Source of the DNA: Actinospica sp035552695
Lineage (GTDB): Bacteria; Actinomycetota; Actinomycetes; Streptomycetales; Catenulisporaceae
Length of the DNA: 64,000 bases
Reading direction: 5' to 3'
NCBI RefSeq assembly: GCF_035552695.1
Contig: NZ_DASZKT010000009.1
Location: 27,286-91,285 of the forward strand
Position numbers and translations under genes: made by a program. This document shows, one piece after another, positions 1 through 8,629 of the stretch. Position 1 is the first letter of the stretch. Each line of letters begins with the position of its first letter. The notes under the pieces were generated by a model, which saw only the letters and a program-made list of their open reading frames with translations, made no database searches and was not told the DNA's origin.

Positions 1-744
1 CGCGCCGACGTTGATGATGCGCGCGAACACGTGCGCCAGCGGGAGGAACAGCAGGGTGCTGGCCTCGTCGCCCTTGAACATCCGGGTGAGCACGCCGACC
101 GCGTTGCCCGCCTCGAACAGCAGGTTCCCGTGCGTGAGCATGCAGCCCTTGGGCCGGCCCGTGGTGCCCGAGGTGTAGATGATGGTGGCGACGGTCTCCG
201 GCAGCAGCGTCGCGCGGCGCTCCGCCAGCGCCTCGTCCGACACCTCGGCCCCGGCCTCGCCCAGCATCGCGACGGCGCCGCGGCCGTCGCCGCTCGCCTC
301 GATCTGCCAGACGTCCTTGAGCGTGTCCGCCTGGTCGCGCACCGACTCCACGGTCGCGGTGTTCGCGTCGAGCTCGGTGAACACGGCCACCGCGCCGGAG
401 TCCTTCAGGATCCACGCCACCTGCTCGGCGGACGAGGTCTCGTAGATCGGCACCGGCACGCCGCCGGCCTCCCAGATCGCGAAGTCGAGCAGCGACCACT
501 CGTAGCTGGTGCGCGACATGATCGCGACCCGGTCGCCGGCCGACACGCCGAGGGCTACCAGCCCTTTCGCCGCCGACTGGACCTCCGCGAGGAAGGTCGC
601 AAAGGTCACGTCCCGCCAGGCGCCGCCGACCTTGCGCGCCAGACCGGCTTGATTCGGCACCTCTGCCGCGGCCGTGTGCACCAGGTCGGTCAGGTTCGCC
701 TTCTCGGGCACCTTGTACAACGGTTCGACAGTGAACTCGCGCAC
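1..744 (-). CDS. fadD: Long-chain acyl-CoA ligase (AMP-forming), N-terminal part, cut by window edge
   Basis: Reading the minus strand from a GTG at 744 gives 248 codons that run off the window. The product is the N-terminal part of an ANL-family fatty acyl-CoA (acyl-AMP) ligase, which activates a fatty acid with ATP and loads it on CoA. The diagnostic P-loop-like adenylation motif YTSGTTGRPKG lies near residue 190, and an LPLAHVFAR segment follows at the edge. The start is supported by AAGGAG seven bases upstream. The gene is divergent from the SRPBCC gene, a pairing common in actinomycetes. The C-terminal domain with the catalytic lysine is outside the window, so substrate chain length cannot be judged. 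Confidence 0.9.
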   Translation of the reverse strand, partial: MREFTVEPLYKVPEKANLTDLVHTAAAEVPNQAGLARKVGGAWRDVTFATFLAEVQSAAKGLVALGVSAGDRVAIMSRTSYEWSLLDFAIWEAGGVPVPIYETSSAEQVAWILKDSGAVAVFTELDANTATVESVRDQADTLKDVWQIEASGDGRGAVAMLGEAGAEVSDEALAERRATLLPETVATIIYTSGTTGRPKGCMLTHGNLLFEAGNAVGVLTRMFKGDEASTLLFLPLAHVFARIINVGA

Positions 745-812
745 GGGCAGGCTCCTTGCACTGGAGGATAGGCGGGGCACGAAAACGCCCGCGCCACGAA
801 GGTACAACTTAT

Positions 813-824
813 TACCGGCCGGTA
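813..824. promoter_or_regulatory. 12-bp perfect palindrome in the fadD/SRPBCC divergent promoter region
   Basis: TACCGGCCGGTA is a perfect palindrome about 70 bases upstream of fadD and 118 upstream of the SRPBCC gene. Such a site fits a TetR-type operator for a fatty-acid regulator, but no cognate regulator is visible in the window, so the assignment is inference. Confidence 0.35.
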
Positions 825-942
825 GCCAGAGTGTATGGGGAAGATTTCATCACCGGTGGCCGGGGCCGAAGACCGTGTCGGGCCGACACGATACCCTTGG
901 GCTTGCGCGCTCACGCGGCGCGACGGAGTGGGAAGGGGACCG

Positions 943-1389
943 ATGGCGGACCGTACCCGGGCCTCGATCGAGATCGGCGCGCCCGCCGACGCGGTCATGG
1001 CCGTGATCGCGGACCTGCGGGCCTACCCGGAGTGGACCGGGGAGGTCAAGCGGGCCGAGGTGCTGGAGACCGACGCGGAGACCGGCCGGGCCAGCCGGGC
1101 CGTGCTGACCATCGACGGCGGGGCGCTGCGCGACCGGCAGGAGCTGGCCTACACCTTCGAGGGCGACCGCGCCGTGCGCTGGAGCCTGGTGAAGGGGGAC
1201 ATGCTGCGCGCCCTGGAGGGCGCTTACACGCTCACGCCCGGCGCGGGCGGGGCGAGCACCACCGTCGAGTACACCCTCGCCGTGGACACCAAGATCCCGT
1301 TGCTCGGCATGATGAAGTCCAAGATGGAGAAGGTCATCATCGACCGCGCCCTGGCCGGGTTGAAGAAGCGCGTTGAGTCCCTACGGTAA
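943..1389 (+). CDS. SRPBCC (START/polyketide cyclase-like) family protein
   Basis: This 148-residue protein has the layout of the SRPBCC ligand-binding fold: an N-terminal beta strand (RASIEIGAPADAVM), the YPEWTGEVKRAEV segment typical of the family, and a long C-terminal helix. The family binds hydrophobic ligands; no ligand or enzymatic role can be deduced here. ATG 943 is chosen over an upstream in-frame ATG at 835 because GGAAGGGG precedes it and the fold begins there. Its 3' end overlaps the start of the ArsA-like gene by 17 bases, suggesting one transcript. Divergence from the acyl-CoA ligase hints at a lipid-linked role. Confidence 0.85.
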   Translation: MADRTRASIEIGAPADAVMAVIADLRAYPEWTGEVKRAEVLETDAETGRASRAVLTIDGGALRDRQELAYTFEGDRAVRWSLVKGDMLRALEGAYTLTPGAGGASTTVEYTLAVDTKIPLLGMMKSKMEKVIIDRALAGLKKRVESLR

Positions 1390-2746
1390 CGGCGGCCCGG
1401 GCGAGGGGGAGGCGGACGGCGGCGCACACGGGCCCGCGTCGGCCGGCCCCGACTCGCGGGTGACCAATCTGATCCTGTTCACCGGCAAGGGTGGCAGCGG
1501 CGTGACCACGCTGGCCGCCGCGACCGCCGCGCACGGGGCCCAGCGCGGCATGCGCACCCTGCTGCTCTCCCTCGGCTCGCTGGCCCACGACGGGGACGGC
1601 GCGGACCTCGCCACCGTCCTGGACCACCCGGTCGGCGCGGTGCCCACGCAGGTCGACGGGCTGCTCTACGCCCAGAGCTTCGCCCCGCAGGCCGCCTTCG
1701 AGCAGTGGTACGGCAAGGCCGTCACCCGGGTGCGCAGCTTCGTCGAGACCATCGGGCTCACCCTGCCGGACGCCGCCGAACTGCTCGCCCCGCCCGGCGC
1801 CGGCGAGCCGCTGGCGCTTGCCGAGATCGCGGCCGCGGTGGACGGCGGCGCCTGGGATCTGGTCGTGGTGGACCTGCCGCCGCTCGGCCAGGCGCTGCGG
1901 CTGCTGTCCCTGCCGGTCTGCGCGCGCGACTGGCTGCGCCGCGCCCGGCCGGTGGAGACGCAGGCCGCCCGCGCGCTGCGGCCGATGCTGGCCACCTTCG
2001 CCGGGCTGCCGCTGCCGCAGACCGCGCTGGTGGACATGACGGACGCTCTGGTCCGCGAGTGCGGCGCGGTCGAGGAGGTGTTGGCGCATCAGCTCTCCTC
2101 GGTGCGGCTGGTCGCCACCCCGGACATCGTCGGCCTCGACCGGCTGCGCTCGGCCCGCTGCGGGCTCGCGCTCTACGGCCTGCGGCTGGACGCGCTCATG
2201 GTGAACCGGCAGGTCGTCGAGGCGCCGCGGGACAGCTGGTCGCGCGGCTGGGCGGCGGCCCAGCAGATCGCCGCCGAGCAGCTCGCCGAGATCTTCGCCG
2301 GGGTCGCCCGGCACGAGGTGCCGTACCGGCCCTGCGAGCCGCTGGGGCTCGAGGAGCTCGCCGTGGTCGCCGCGGCGGCCTACGGCGAGGTGGACGGCCT
2401 CGGCGCGCCGGGAAGGGCGCCGGAGCCGACGGTGGCGAAGGCCGGGGAGGGGTATGTACTGAGCGTGCCCCTGCCGGGAGCCGACCGCCGGGCGATGGGG
2501 CTGCTGCGCCGGGACGAGGAGCTGGTGCTCACCGTCGGACCGTATCGACGTACGCTGCGACTCGAACCGGTGCTGCGGCGCTGCAAGATCGCCGGGGCCG
2601 TGCTGCGCAATCAGGCCCTGGAGATCCGCTTCGTGCCGGATCCCGCGCAGTGGCCCGCCGCGCCGCGGGCCGCCGGGGACGCCGCGGCGGCGAGCGAGCC
2701 GCCCGGGCCTCCCGACGCCGCCGGCGCCGCGGCCGCGGCCTCCTAG
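1373..2746 (+). CDS. ArsA-like ATPase with C-terminal HSP20-like domain
   Basis: The product is a deviant-Walker P-loop ATPase of the ArsA/GET3/MinD class. GKGGSGVTT is at residues 38-46 and the switch-like DLVVVDLPPLG is near residue 165. The last 90 residues (from VLSVPLPGADRR) form the HSP20-like beta domain found in actinobacterial ArsA proteins. There is no sign of arsenic genes nearby, so arsenite transport is not implied; a targeting or chaperone role is more likely. The TTG at 1373 overlaps the SRPBCC gene and gives 457 residues. A GTG at 1460 (428 residues), directly before the P-loop strand, is an equally plausible start. The C-terminus ends in an Ala/Pro-rich tail. Confidence 0.85.
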   Translation: MSPYGNGGPGEGEADGGAHGPASAGPDSRVTNLILFTGKGGSGVTTLAAATAAHGAQRGMRTLLLSLGSLAHDGDGADLATVLDHPVGAVPTQVDGLLYAQSFAPQAAFEQWYGKAVTRVRSFVETIGLTLPDAAELLAPPGAGEPLALAEIAAAVDGGAWDLVVVDLPPLGQALRLLSLPVCARDWLRRARPVETQAARALRPMLATFAGLPLPQTALVDMTDALVRECGAVEEVLAHQLSSVRLVATPDIVGLDRLRSARCGLALYGLRLDALMVNRQVVEAPRDSWSRGWAAAQQIAAEQLAEIFAGVARHEVPYRPCEPLGLEELAVVAAAAYGEVDGLGAPGRAPEPTVAKAGEGYVLSVPLPGADRRAMGLLRRDEELVLTVGPYRRTLRLEPVLRRCKIAGAVLRNQALEIRFVPDPAQWPAAPRAAGDAAAASEPPGPPDAAGAAAAAS

Positions 2747-2824
2747 CGGGTGCGCGGGAGAACGCGCGCGCCGCGGCACAGTCCTTGATCCAACCGTACC
2801 CAGAGCCGATTCGGGGAGCAGAGC

Positions 2825-3271
2825 GTGAACGATGCACAGCGCGAACCGCGGGACGAGCAGTCCGACGAGTTCGACGAGGCCGAGGGCTTCGAGATCCCGG
2901 TGCACGACGCCGAGTCCGGCCTGCCCGCGTCCCCGGTCGACGAACCGGACTGGACGCGGACTGAGTCGGTGAGGGATGATCCGGAGTCGTTGGGCGCGGA
3001 GGCTCGCAAACTGTGGGACGCCGTGTATTCGCAGTTCCTGCAGCCCCTGGTGCACAACTACCCGGAAGCGGCCGGGCACCTGACGAGCGCCGGCGATGAG
3101 CTGGCGTCCGCGGTGCGCTCGCTGATCCGCGGCAGCGAGCAGCTGTGGGCCGGGAACAGCGAGCGGAACGCGGATCCGTCCGCCGGGACGGACGTCGTCG
3201 TGGAGGTGCTGCAGGACGAGGCGCCCGCGGAAACCGAGGAACCCGGGGACGACGTTCCGGAGCAGGACTGA
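2825..3271 (+). CDS. DUF5304-family acidic protein
   Basis: This 148-residue, strongly acidic protein has a disordered N-terminal half (Asp/Glu/Pro) and one predicted helical segment around EARKLWDAVYSQFLQPLV. The composition and position match the DUF5304 family that sits between an ArsA-like gene and glucokinase in actinomycetes. Function is unknown. GTG 2825 follows GGGGAG. The gene lies 78 bases after the ArsA-like gene and 42 before glucokinase, so co-transcription is likely. Confidence 0.75.
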   Translation: MNDAQREPRDEQSDEFDEAEGFEIPVHDAESGLPASPVDEPDWTRTESVRDDPESLGAEARKLWDAVYSQFLQPLVHNYPEAAGHLTSAGDELASAVRSLIRGSEQLWAGNSERNADPSAGTDVVVEVLQDEAPAETEEPGDDVPEQD

Positions 3272-3313
3272 AGGCGGAGAGCGGATGCGAGCGACGAGGC
3301 GTGTGAGGGCATC

Positions 3314-4258
3314 ATGGCACTGACGATCGGCGTGGACATCGGCGGCACGAAGATCGCCGCCGGTGTGGTGGACGAGCGGGGCGCGATCCTGGAACGGGTC
3401 AAGCTCGCCACACCGCATGAATCCGCGCAGGTCGCCGCGACCATCGCCGAGGCCGTCAACACGGTGCGGCAGGGGCACGAGGTCGAGGCCGTGGGCCTGG
3501 GCGCGGCCGGCTTCGTCAGCGCGGACCGCGCGACGGTGCTGTTCGCCGCGAACATGTCCTGGCGCAACGAGCCGCTGCGGGACCGGATCGAGGGCCTGGC
3601 CGACCTCCCGGTCGTGGTGGAGAACGACGCGAACGTGGCCGCCTGGGGCGAGGCCCGGTTCGGCGCGGGCAACGGCGAGGACAACGTGGTGCTGCTGACC
3701 ATCGGCACCGGCGTCGGCGGCGGCGTGATCATCGGCGGCCGGCTGCTGCGCGGCCACTTCGGCATCGGCGCCGAGCTCGGCCACTACCGCGCGGTGCCGG
3801 ACGGGCTGCCCTGCGGCTGCGGCCAGCACGGCTGCCTCGAGCAGTACGCCTCCGGCAGCGCGCTGACCCGGATCGTGAAGCAGGCCGCGGCGCGCGAGCC
3901 GGAGCGGGCGAAGATACTGCTCGGCCTCGGTGACGGCACGCCGGAGGGCATCGTCGGCTCGCACATCACCGTCGCCGCGCGCGAGGGCGACCCGGTCGCG
4001 CTGGACGGCTTCACCGAGGTCGCGACGTGGATCGGCCAGTCGATGGCGGACATGACCGCGATCCTGGACCCTGGCGTGATCATCCTCGGCGGCGGCGTGT
4101 CCGAGGCGGGCGAGCTCCTCGCCGCGCCCGCGCGCAAGGCCTACGTGGAGAAGGCCCCGGCCACCGGCCAGCGCCCGCTGGCCGAGGTGGTCATCGCGAC
4201 CCTCGGCCCGGACGCCGGAATCATCGGCGCCGCCGACCTGGCCAGGGACAGAGGCTAA
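3314..4258 (+). CDS. glkA: ROK-family glucokinase
   Basis: The 314-residue cytosolic enzyme phosphorylates glucose to glucose-6-phosphate. The phosphate-binding DIGGTK is at residues 8-13, and the ROK zinc motif CGCGQHGCLE lies near residues 166-175. The catalytic-base region VVENDANVAAWGE (Asp in END) and the hinge GVILGGGVSEA-type segment near the C-terminus are intact. Length is typical for actinomycete GlkA. In Streptomyces this enzyme also mediates carbon catabolite repression, which may apply here but is inference. ATG 3314 is preceded by GAGGG. A strong terminator follows, closing the SRPBCC-ArsA-DUF5304-glk unit. Confidence 0.95.
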   Translation: MALTIGVDIGGTKIAAGVVDERGAILERVKLATPHESAQVAATIAEAVNTVRQGHEVEAVGLGAAGFVSADRATVLFAANMSWRNEPLRDRIEGLADLPVVVENDANVAAWGEARFGAGNGEDNVVLLTIGTGVGGGVIIGGRLLRGHFGIGAELGHYRAVPDGLPCGCGQHGCLEQYASGSALTRIVKQAAAREPERAKILLGLGDGTPEGIVGSHITVAAREGDPVALDGFTEVATWIGQSMADMTAILDPGVIILGGGVSEAGELLAAPARKAYVEKAPATGQRPLAEVVIATLGPDAGIIGAADLARDRG

Positions 4259-4272
4259 CCATCATCCGCAGG

Positions 4273-4304
4273 CCCGCCGCCGACGTTCCGTCGGCGGCGG
4301 GTTT
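4273..4304. terminator. Rho-independent terminator between glkA and the convergent operon
   Basis: A perfect 12-bp GC stem (CCCGCCGCCGAC) with loop GTTCC is followed by TTT on the plus strand. It sits between convergent genes and may act in both directions. Confidence 0.8.
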
Positions 4305-4311
4305 CCACGTT

Positions 4312-4857
4312 CTAGACCACCGCGCCGAAGTTGTCGTCGTCATCGTCGTCGTGGTGCGGCTTGAGCCGGCTGACCAGGTAGCCGAAGCCGCACAGGCCGG
4401 CGAACGCGCTGCCCACCGCGAGCCAGGTCGGCGTCTGCCAGTTCAGTATCGTCGCCGCCATCAGATAGCCGGGGCCGCCGAGCGCGCCGAGCCAGGCCGC
4501 CCGGGCCGGCCAGTCCAGGCTGGGCAGCGGCTCCGGCGTGGGCGGCTCGAAGGTCTCCGGCGCTGGCTCATCGGGCTGCGGCGCGTCGCGCGGTCCGATC
4601 GTGCCCGAGGTCCAGGTCAGCCGCGAGTCCACCGGACGCGGCGGCGCGGGCCGGGCGGCCGGGCGCACCACGCGGGCGCCGGGCTCCGGGGTTCCGGGCG
4701 CGGGCGGCTGCTGGGTGACGTTCTCCGCCTCCGGCCACGGCACCGGCCCTTCGGACGGCGGCGACTCGTGGAAGGCGGCGACCAGGTCGTTCCAGGCGGC
4801 CTCGGCCTCGGCGTCGGCGGGCCCGTCCGGCTCGCCGGGGCGCTCCGTTCCGCTCAC
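4312..4857 (-). CDS. Small membrane protein with acidic/proline-rich N-terminus
   Basis: The 181-residue protein has a long disordered Pro/Glu/Ala-rich N-terminal 110 residues, then two predicted transmembrane helices (AWLGALGGPGYLMAATILNW and LAVGSAFAGLCGFGYLV). It ends in a striking aspartate run (HHDDDDDDNF). The GTG start at 4857 overlaps the TGA of the upstream hydrolase by four bases (GTGA), so the two are translationally coupled. No family could be named. The acidic tail could bind cations, but that is speculation. Confidence 0.75.
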   Translation of the reverse strand: MSGTERPGEPDGPADAEAEAAWNDLVAAFHESPPSEGPVPWPEAENVTQQPPAPGTPEPGARVVRPAARPAPPRPVDSRLTWTSGTIGPRDAPQPDEPAPETFEPPTPEPLPSLDWPARAAWLGALGGPGYLMAATILNWQTPTWLAVGSAFAGLCGFGYLVSRLKPHHDDDDDDNFGAVV

Positions 4858-5669
4858 TGTGCCGCCTCCCTCGCTCCGATCCGTTCGACGAACTCCGCCG
4901 AGTTCGCGAAGATGAGGTCGGCGTCGTTGTCCAACGTGGCGACGTGGTAGCTCTCGGCCAGCACGACCTCCCGCTTGTCCGTGGAGCCCACCTTCGCGAG
5001 TACCAGGGCGCTGTTGCGCGGATGCACGATGTGGTCCTCGGCCGAGCGCAGCACCAGCACCGGCGCGGTCACCTTCGGCAGGTCCGCGGCGACGACGGTC
5101 CAGAACCGGCTGAGCGAGTGCGCGGCCTTGAGCGGCGTGCGATCGGTCCCCCACTCCTTCGTCCCCGGCTTCTTGATGTCCGAGGCGATCGCCGGGACGG
5201 ACGGGATCACCTTGCTCAGCAAGGGAAGCAGCGCCTCCGCCGGTTTGTTCCTGGTCACCGACGGATTGACCAGCACCAGCCCGGCCACGTCCGCCGCGTG
5301 CTGCTCGGCCAGCCGCAGCGCGATGCCGCCGCCCATCGAAAGACCCATCAGGAAGACCTGGTCGCAGCGCTCTTTGAGGTCCAGGAAAGCCCGATCCATC
5401 CGCCCGTACCAGTCGGTCCAGCGGGTGCGCTGCAGTTCGCGCCAGGGCAGTGCGTGGCCCGGCAGCAGCGGGAGATCGATCGCGTATTCGGGATGCCGCG
5501 CGGCGAGATACTCGCCCCAGGGCCGCATCGACTGCGGCGAGCCGGTGAAGCCGTGGCACAACAACACGCCGATCGCGGCCTCGGCGGGCCCGGCGCTCCA
5601 CGGCTCGGCGCCGGGCTGCGCGGCTTCGCCCGCGGGCTCCTCGACGGTGTCAGTCTCGACCTCGGTCAT
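4854..5669 (-). CDS. Alpha/beta hydrolase, lipase/carboxylesterase type
   Basis: This 271-residue hydrolase has the oxyanion motif HGFTGSP at 39-45 and the nucleophile elbow GLSMGG with Ser111. The acid is Asp212 (SAEDHIV) and the catalytic base His242 (SYHVATLD), so the triad is complete. The layout resembles Est30/monoacylglycerol-lipase-like carboxylesterases. It probably acts on short acyl esters or monoacylglycerol in the cytosol, as no signal peptide is seen. ATG 5669 follows TAAGGAG; the in-frame upstream extension lacks coding character. It is coupled to the downstream membrane gene and divergent from an acyltransferase. Confidence 0.88.
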   Translation of the reverse strand: MTEVETDTVEEPAGEAAQPGAEPWSAGPAEAAIGVLLCHGFTGSPQSMRPWGEYLAARHPEYAIDLPLLPGHALPWRELQRTRWTDWYGRMDRAFLDLKERCDQVFLMGLSMGGGIALRLAEQHAADVAGLVLVNPSVTRNKPAEALLPLLSKVIPSVPAIASDIKKPGTKEWGTDRTPLKAAHSLSRFWTVVAADLPKVTAPVLVLRSAEDHIVHPRNSALVLAKVGSTDKREVVLAESYHVATLDNDADLIFANSAEFVERIGAREAAQ

Positions 5670-5842
5670 CGGCCCGCTCCTTAGAGGGTCACGCGCTACT
5701 GTTCGCATGGTCCCACGCGATCCCTTGTCTCGTACAGTAATACGGCCGGAAAGCGGACCCGGCCCGGCCCCGCGGTGAACGACACGCGCATGCGGCCGCT
5801 TCGGTATCTTCCAGGGTAGTCGCCCCATCGATCGGAGGACCG

Positions 5843-6628
5843 GTGTTATACGGCTTGCTCAAGCGTGGTCTGCTCGGCCCGGCATTGCACGTCGTGTTCC
5901 GGCCGCAGGCGGAGGGGGTCGAGCACATCCCGGAGTCCGGCCCGGTGCTGCTGGTGGCCAACCACCAGTCCTTCTCCGACTCCATCTTCATGCCGCTGCT
6001 CACGCCCCGGCCGGTGAAGTTCCTGGCGAAGGCTGAATACTTCAGCGGCCCCGGGGTCAAGGGCTGGCTCTCGGCGGGCTTCTTCAAGGGGGTCGGCTCG
6101 GTGCCGATCGACCGCGCCGGGGCCCGGGCCGCGGACGCCGCGATCAAGACCGCGCTGCGGCTGCTTGACCAGGGCCAGATCGTCGGGCTCTACCCGGAGG
6201 GCACCCGCTCGCCGGACGGGCGGCTGTACAAGGGCCGCACCGGGGCCGCGCGCATCGCCCTGACCGCGCGCTGCCCCGTGGTGCCCTGCGCGATCTCCGG
6301 CACCGAGAAGGTGCAGCCCACCGGGAAGATGCTGCCGAAGGTGCATCCGGTCACCGTCACCTTCGGGCCGCCGCTGGACTTCTCCCGCTACGCCGGCGAG
6401 CTCTGGGACGCGGTGCAGGACACCGAGCACGAACACACCGTGCTGCGCGCGATCACCGACGAGATAATGCACACCCTGGTGACGATGACCGGCCGCGAAT
6501 ACGTCGACCGCTACGCCTCCGACGTGAAGAAGAAGGCCCCCGCCGCCGCACCCCTCGAGCAAGCGACCGACGATCAGGCCGCGGCCGCCGGCAGCGCCGA
6601 GGCGCCGGAGCCGTCCAGCAGGATCTGA
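5843..6628 (+). CDS. 1-acyl-sn-glycerol-3-phosphate acyltransferase (PlsC family)
   Basis: The 261-residue enzyme likely acylates lysophosphatidic acid in phospholipid synthesis at the inner membrane face. Family motifs are present: NH-x4-D at residues 40-46 (NHQSFSD), the FLAKAEYF segment near 60-67, and YPEGTR at 117-122. GTG 5843 has GGAGG six bases upstream. The C-terminal 30 residues are Ala-rich and overlap the end of the convergent ribA gene by 55 bp. Actinomycetes carry several paralogues of this family, so the exact substrate is uncertain. Confidence 0.88.
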   Translation: MLYGLLKRGLLGPALHVVFRPQAEGVEHIPESGPVLLVANHQSFSDSIFMPLLTPRPVKFLAKAEYFSGPGVKGWLSAGFFKGVGSVPIDRAGARAADAAIKTALRLLDQGQIVGLYPEGTRSPDGRLYKGRTGAARIALTARCPVVPCAISGTEKVQPTGKMLPKVHPVTVTFGPPLDFSRYAGELWDAVQDTEHEHTVLRAITDEIMHTLVTMTGREYVDRYASDVKKKAPAAAPLEQATDDQAAAAGSAEAPEPSSRI

Positions 6629-7233
6629 TGCCCCGTCACGTTCACCTTCGCCTGCAGGTAGCGCAGGTTGGTGGGCGTGACGAAGACGCCGGTGGGCACC
6701 TTGCGCTGGATCTCGATGCCGTGCGCGGTCAGCTGCTTGGCCTTGTCCGGGTTGTTCGACAGCAGCTCGATCCGGCGCGCGCCGAGCGTGGTCAGCATCT
6801 GCGCGGCGGCCGTGTAGTCGCGGCCGTCCGAGGGCAGCCCGAGCGCCTCGTTCGCCTCGTAGGTGTTCAGGCCCTGGTCCTGCAGCGCGTACGCGTCCAG
6901 CTTGTTGTACAGGCCGATGCCGCGGCCCTCCTGGCGCAGGTAGATCAGGTAGCCGCCGGCCTGCGAGATCTTCTCCGCCGCGTCGCGCAGCTGCGGCCCG
7001 CAGTCGCAGCGCGCCGAGCCGAAGACGTCCCCGGTCAGGCACTCCGAGTGCAGCCGGACCAGCGGCGCGCTCGTATGTTTGTAGTCGCCGAGCCCCAGGG
7101 CTATGTGCTCCTGCCCGTCGACCAGCCCCTCGAAGGTGAACACCTGTGCATCGACGCGGAAGCCGTCGGAGAACCGAAGCGGGATCCGCACCGAGGTGCG
7201 CACCGAGGCCGGTGCGAGAGAGGCGTTGCTCAT
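6574..7233 (-). CDS. ribA: GTP cyclohydrolase II, stand-alone
   Basis: GTP cyclohydrolase II opens GTP to the pyrimidine that starts riboflavin synthesis. The zinc ligands Cys65, Cys76 and Cys78 (SECLTGDVFGSARCDCG) and the substrate motif RQEGRGIGL at 100-108 are intact. At 219 residues it is the single-domain form, not the RibBA fusion. Streptomyces species have several such paralogues, one of which releases a formylated product, so this could be a secondary-metabolism or specialised copy. ATG 7233 follows CAGGAG; the longer upstream frame is not needed. No FMN riboswitch was seen upstream. Confidence 0.9.
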   Translation of the reverse strand: MSNASLAPASVRTSVRIPLRFSDGFRVDAQVFTFEGLVDGQEHIALGLGDYKHTSAPLVRLHSECLTGDVFGSARCDCGPQLRDAAEKISQAGGYLIYLRQEGRGIGLYNKLDAYALQDQGLNTYEANEALGLPSDGRDYTAAAQMLTTLGARRIELLSNNPDKAKQLTAHGIEIQRKVPTGVFVTPTNLRYLQAKVNVTGHQILLDGSGASALPAAAA

Positions 7234-7550
7234 CCTTGTCTCCTGAGACTCGTGAGGACCTTCGTACTGGCGGTTCTCCGCATTGAACGATCGAGGACCC
7301 CCGGCAATTCCCCAGCGGGCCGCGGCCGGTTGGTGTTCATCCGCACGTAACCGGTCCGCGATACGGGCGGGGCATCCGAAACCCATCGGTAACCGGTAAG
7401 TTGGGGGTCGAGGTCGGTGACCGTAGGGAGTGCCTGATCGGTCCGTGGGCAACGGCGCCCCACCTCGACCCCACAGTCAACGGCTTTCAACTGCCTGTGC
7501 GGGCCGGTGCGGCGGCTCACGGCACACGCAAAGATTACCCAAGGAGCAAC
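7234..7550. other. Divergent ribA/pfkA intergenic region (317 bp)
   Basis: No gene, FMN riboswitch or long repeat is visible. The region must hold both divergent promoters. Two short ACCGGT-containing segments (near 7348 and 7392) are the only repeated words noticed. Confidence 0.5.
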
Positions 7551-8576
7551 ATGCGCGTCGGAGTGCTCACCGGCGGGGGCGACTGCCCCGGTCTCAACGC
7601 CGTCATCCGGGCGGTGGTCCGCAAGGGCGTCCAGCAGTACGGCTACGAGTTCGTGGGCTTCCGCGACGGCTGGCGCGGACCGCTCGAGGGCCTGACCAGG
7701 ACGCTCGATGTCAAGGCCGTGCGTGGCATCCTGCCCCGCGGCGGCACCATCCTCGGCTCCTCCCGCACCAACCCGGTCAAGATCGAGGGCGGCGTGGAGC
7801 GGATCAAGGAGAACCTGGCGAACCTCGGGGTGGACGCCCTGATCGCCATCGGCGGCGAGGACACGCTCGGCGTGGCCACCGCCCTGCACGGCCAGGGCGT
7901 GCAGGTGGTCGGCGTGCCGAAGACCATCGACAACGACCTGAACGCCACCGACTACACCTTCGGCTTCGACACCGCGGTGACCATCGCCACCGAGGCGATC
8001 GACCGGCTGCACACCACGGCCGAGTCGCACCACCGGGTGCTGGTCATCGAGGTCATGGGCCGGCACGCGGGCTGGATCGCGCTGCACTCCGGCATCGCCG
8101 GCGGCGCCAACGTCATCCTCATCCCCGAGCAGAAGTACGACATCGAGCAGGTCTGCGACTGGGTCGAGTCCCGCTTCAAGTCCGAGTACGCGCCGATCGT
8201 CGTGGTCTCCGAGGGCGCGACCCCGAAGGAGGGCGACGAGATCCTGCTCAACCAGGAGGTCGACTCCTTCGGCCACGTCCGCCTCGGCGGCGTCGGCGAG
8301 CGGCTCGCCGCGGAGATCGAGAAGCGCACCGGCAAGGAGTCGCGCACCACGGTGCTCGGCCACGTGCAGCGCGGCGGCACCCCGACCCCGCGGGACCGCT
8401 GGCTGGCCACCCGCTTCGGCCTGCACGCGATCGACGCGGTCAAGGACGGCGACTGGGGCAAGATGGTCGCGCTGCAGGGCACGGACATCGTCCGGGTGCC
8501 GCTGAGCGCCGCCACCACCGAGCTCAAGACCGTCCCGATCAGCCTCTACGAGGAGGCCAAGGTCCTGTTCGGCTGA
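7551..8576 (+). CDS. pfkA: 6-phosphofructokinase
   Basis: The 341-residue glycolytic enzyme phosphorylates fructose-6-phosphate. The N-terminal TGGGDCPGLN loop (7-16), GGEDT (101-105), the catalytic PKTIDND (123-129, Asp127) and MGRHAGW (169-175) are all present. GGED in place of GGDG marks the actinobacterial group-III type, described as ATP-dependent in Streptomyces despite resembling PPi enzymes. ATG 7551 has AAGGAG five bases upstream; upstream in-frame sequence is not needed. It ends in a terminator shared with trpEG. Confidence 0.95.
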   Translation: MRVGVLTGGGDCPGLNAVIRAVVRKGVQQYGYEFVGFRDGWRGPLEGLTRTLDVKAVRGILPRGGTILGSSRTNPVKIEGGVERIKENLANLGVDALIAIGGEDTLGVATALHGQGVQVVGVPKTIDNDLNATDYTFGFDTAVTIATEAIDRLHTTAESHHRVLVIEVMGRHAGWIALHSGIAGGANVILIPEQKYDIEQVCDWVESRFKSEYAPIVVVSEGATPKEGDEILLNQEVDSFGHVRLGGVGERLAAEIEKRTGKESRTTVLGHVQRGGTPTPRDRWLATRFGLHAIDAVKDGDWGKMVALQGTDIVRVPLSAATTELKTVPISLYEEAKVLFG

Positions 8577-8592
8577 GCCGACCCGGTACTCG

Positions 8593-8622
8593 AGCGGGCC
8601 CCCGCGGACGCGGGGGCCCGCT
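8593..8622. terminator. Bidirectional terminator between pfkA and trpEG
   Basis: A perfect 13-bp stem (AGCGGGCCCCCGC) with a GGAC loop lies between two convergent genes. A T-containing tail (GTCTCGTT) follows on the plus side. Confidence 0.8.
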
Positions 8623-8629
8623 GTCTCGT

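Noticed and set aside
1337..3964. An 875-codon minus-strand frame opposite ArsA-like, DUF5304 and glkA
   Set aside because: Composition is of an antisense shadow and the opposite strand has three well-supported genes.
7234..7550. FMN riboswitch upstream of ribA
   Set aside because: None of the conserved RFN-element blocks could be found in the divergent gap.
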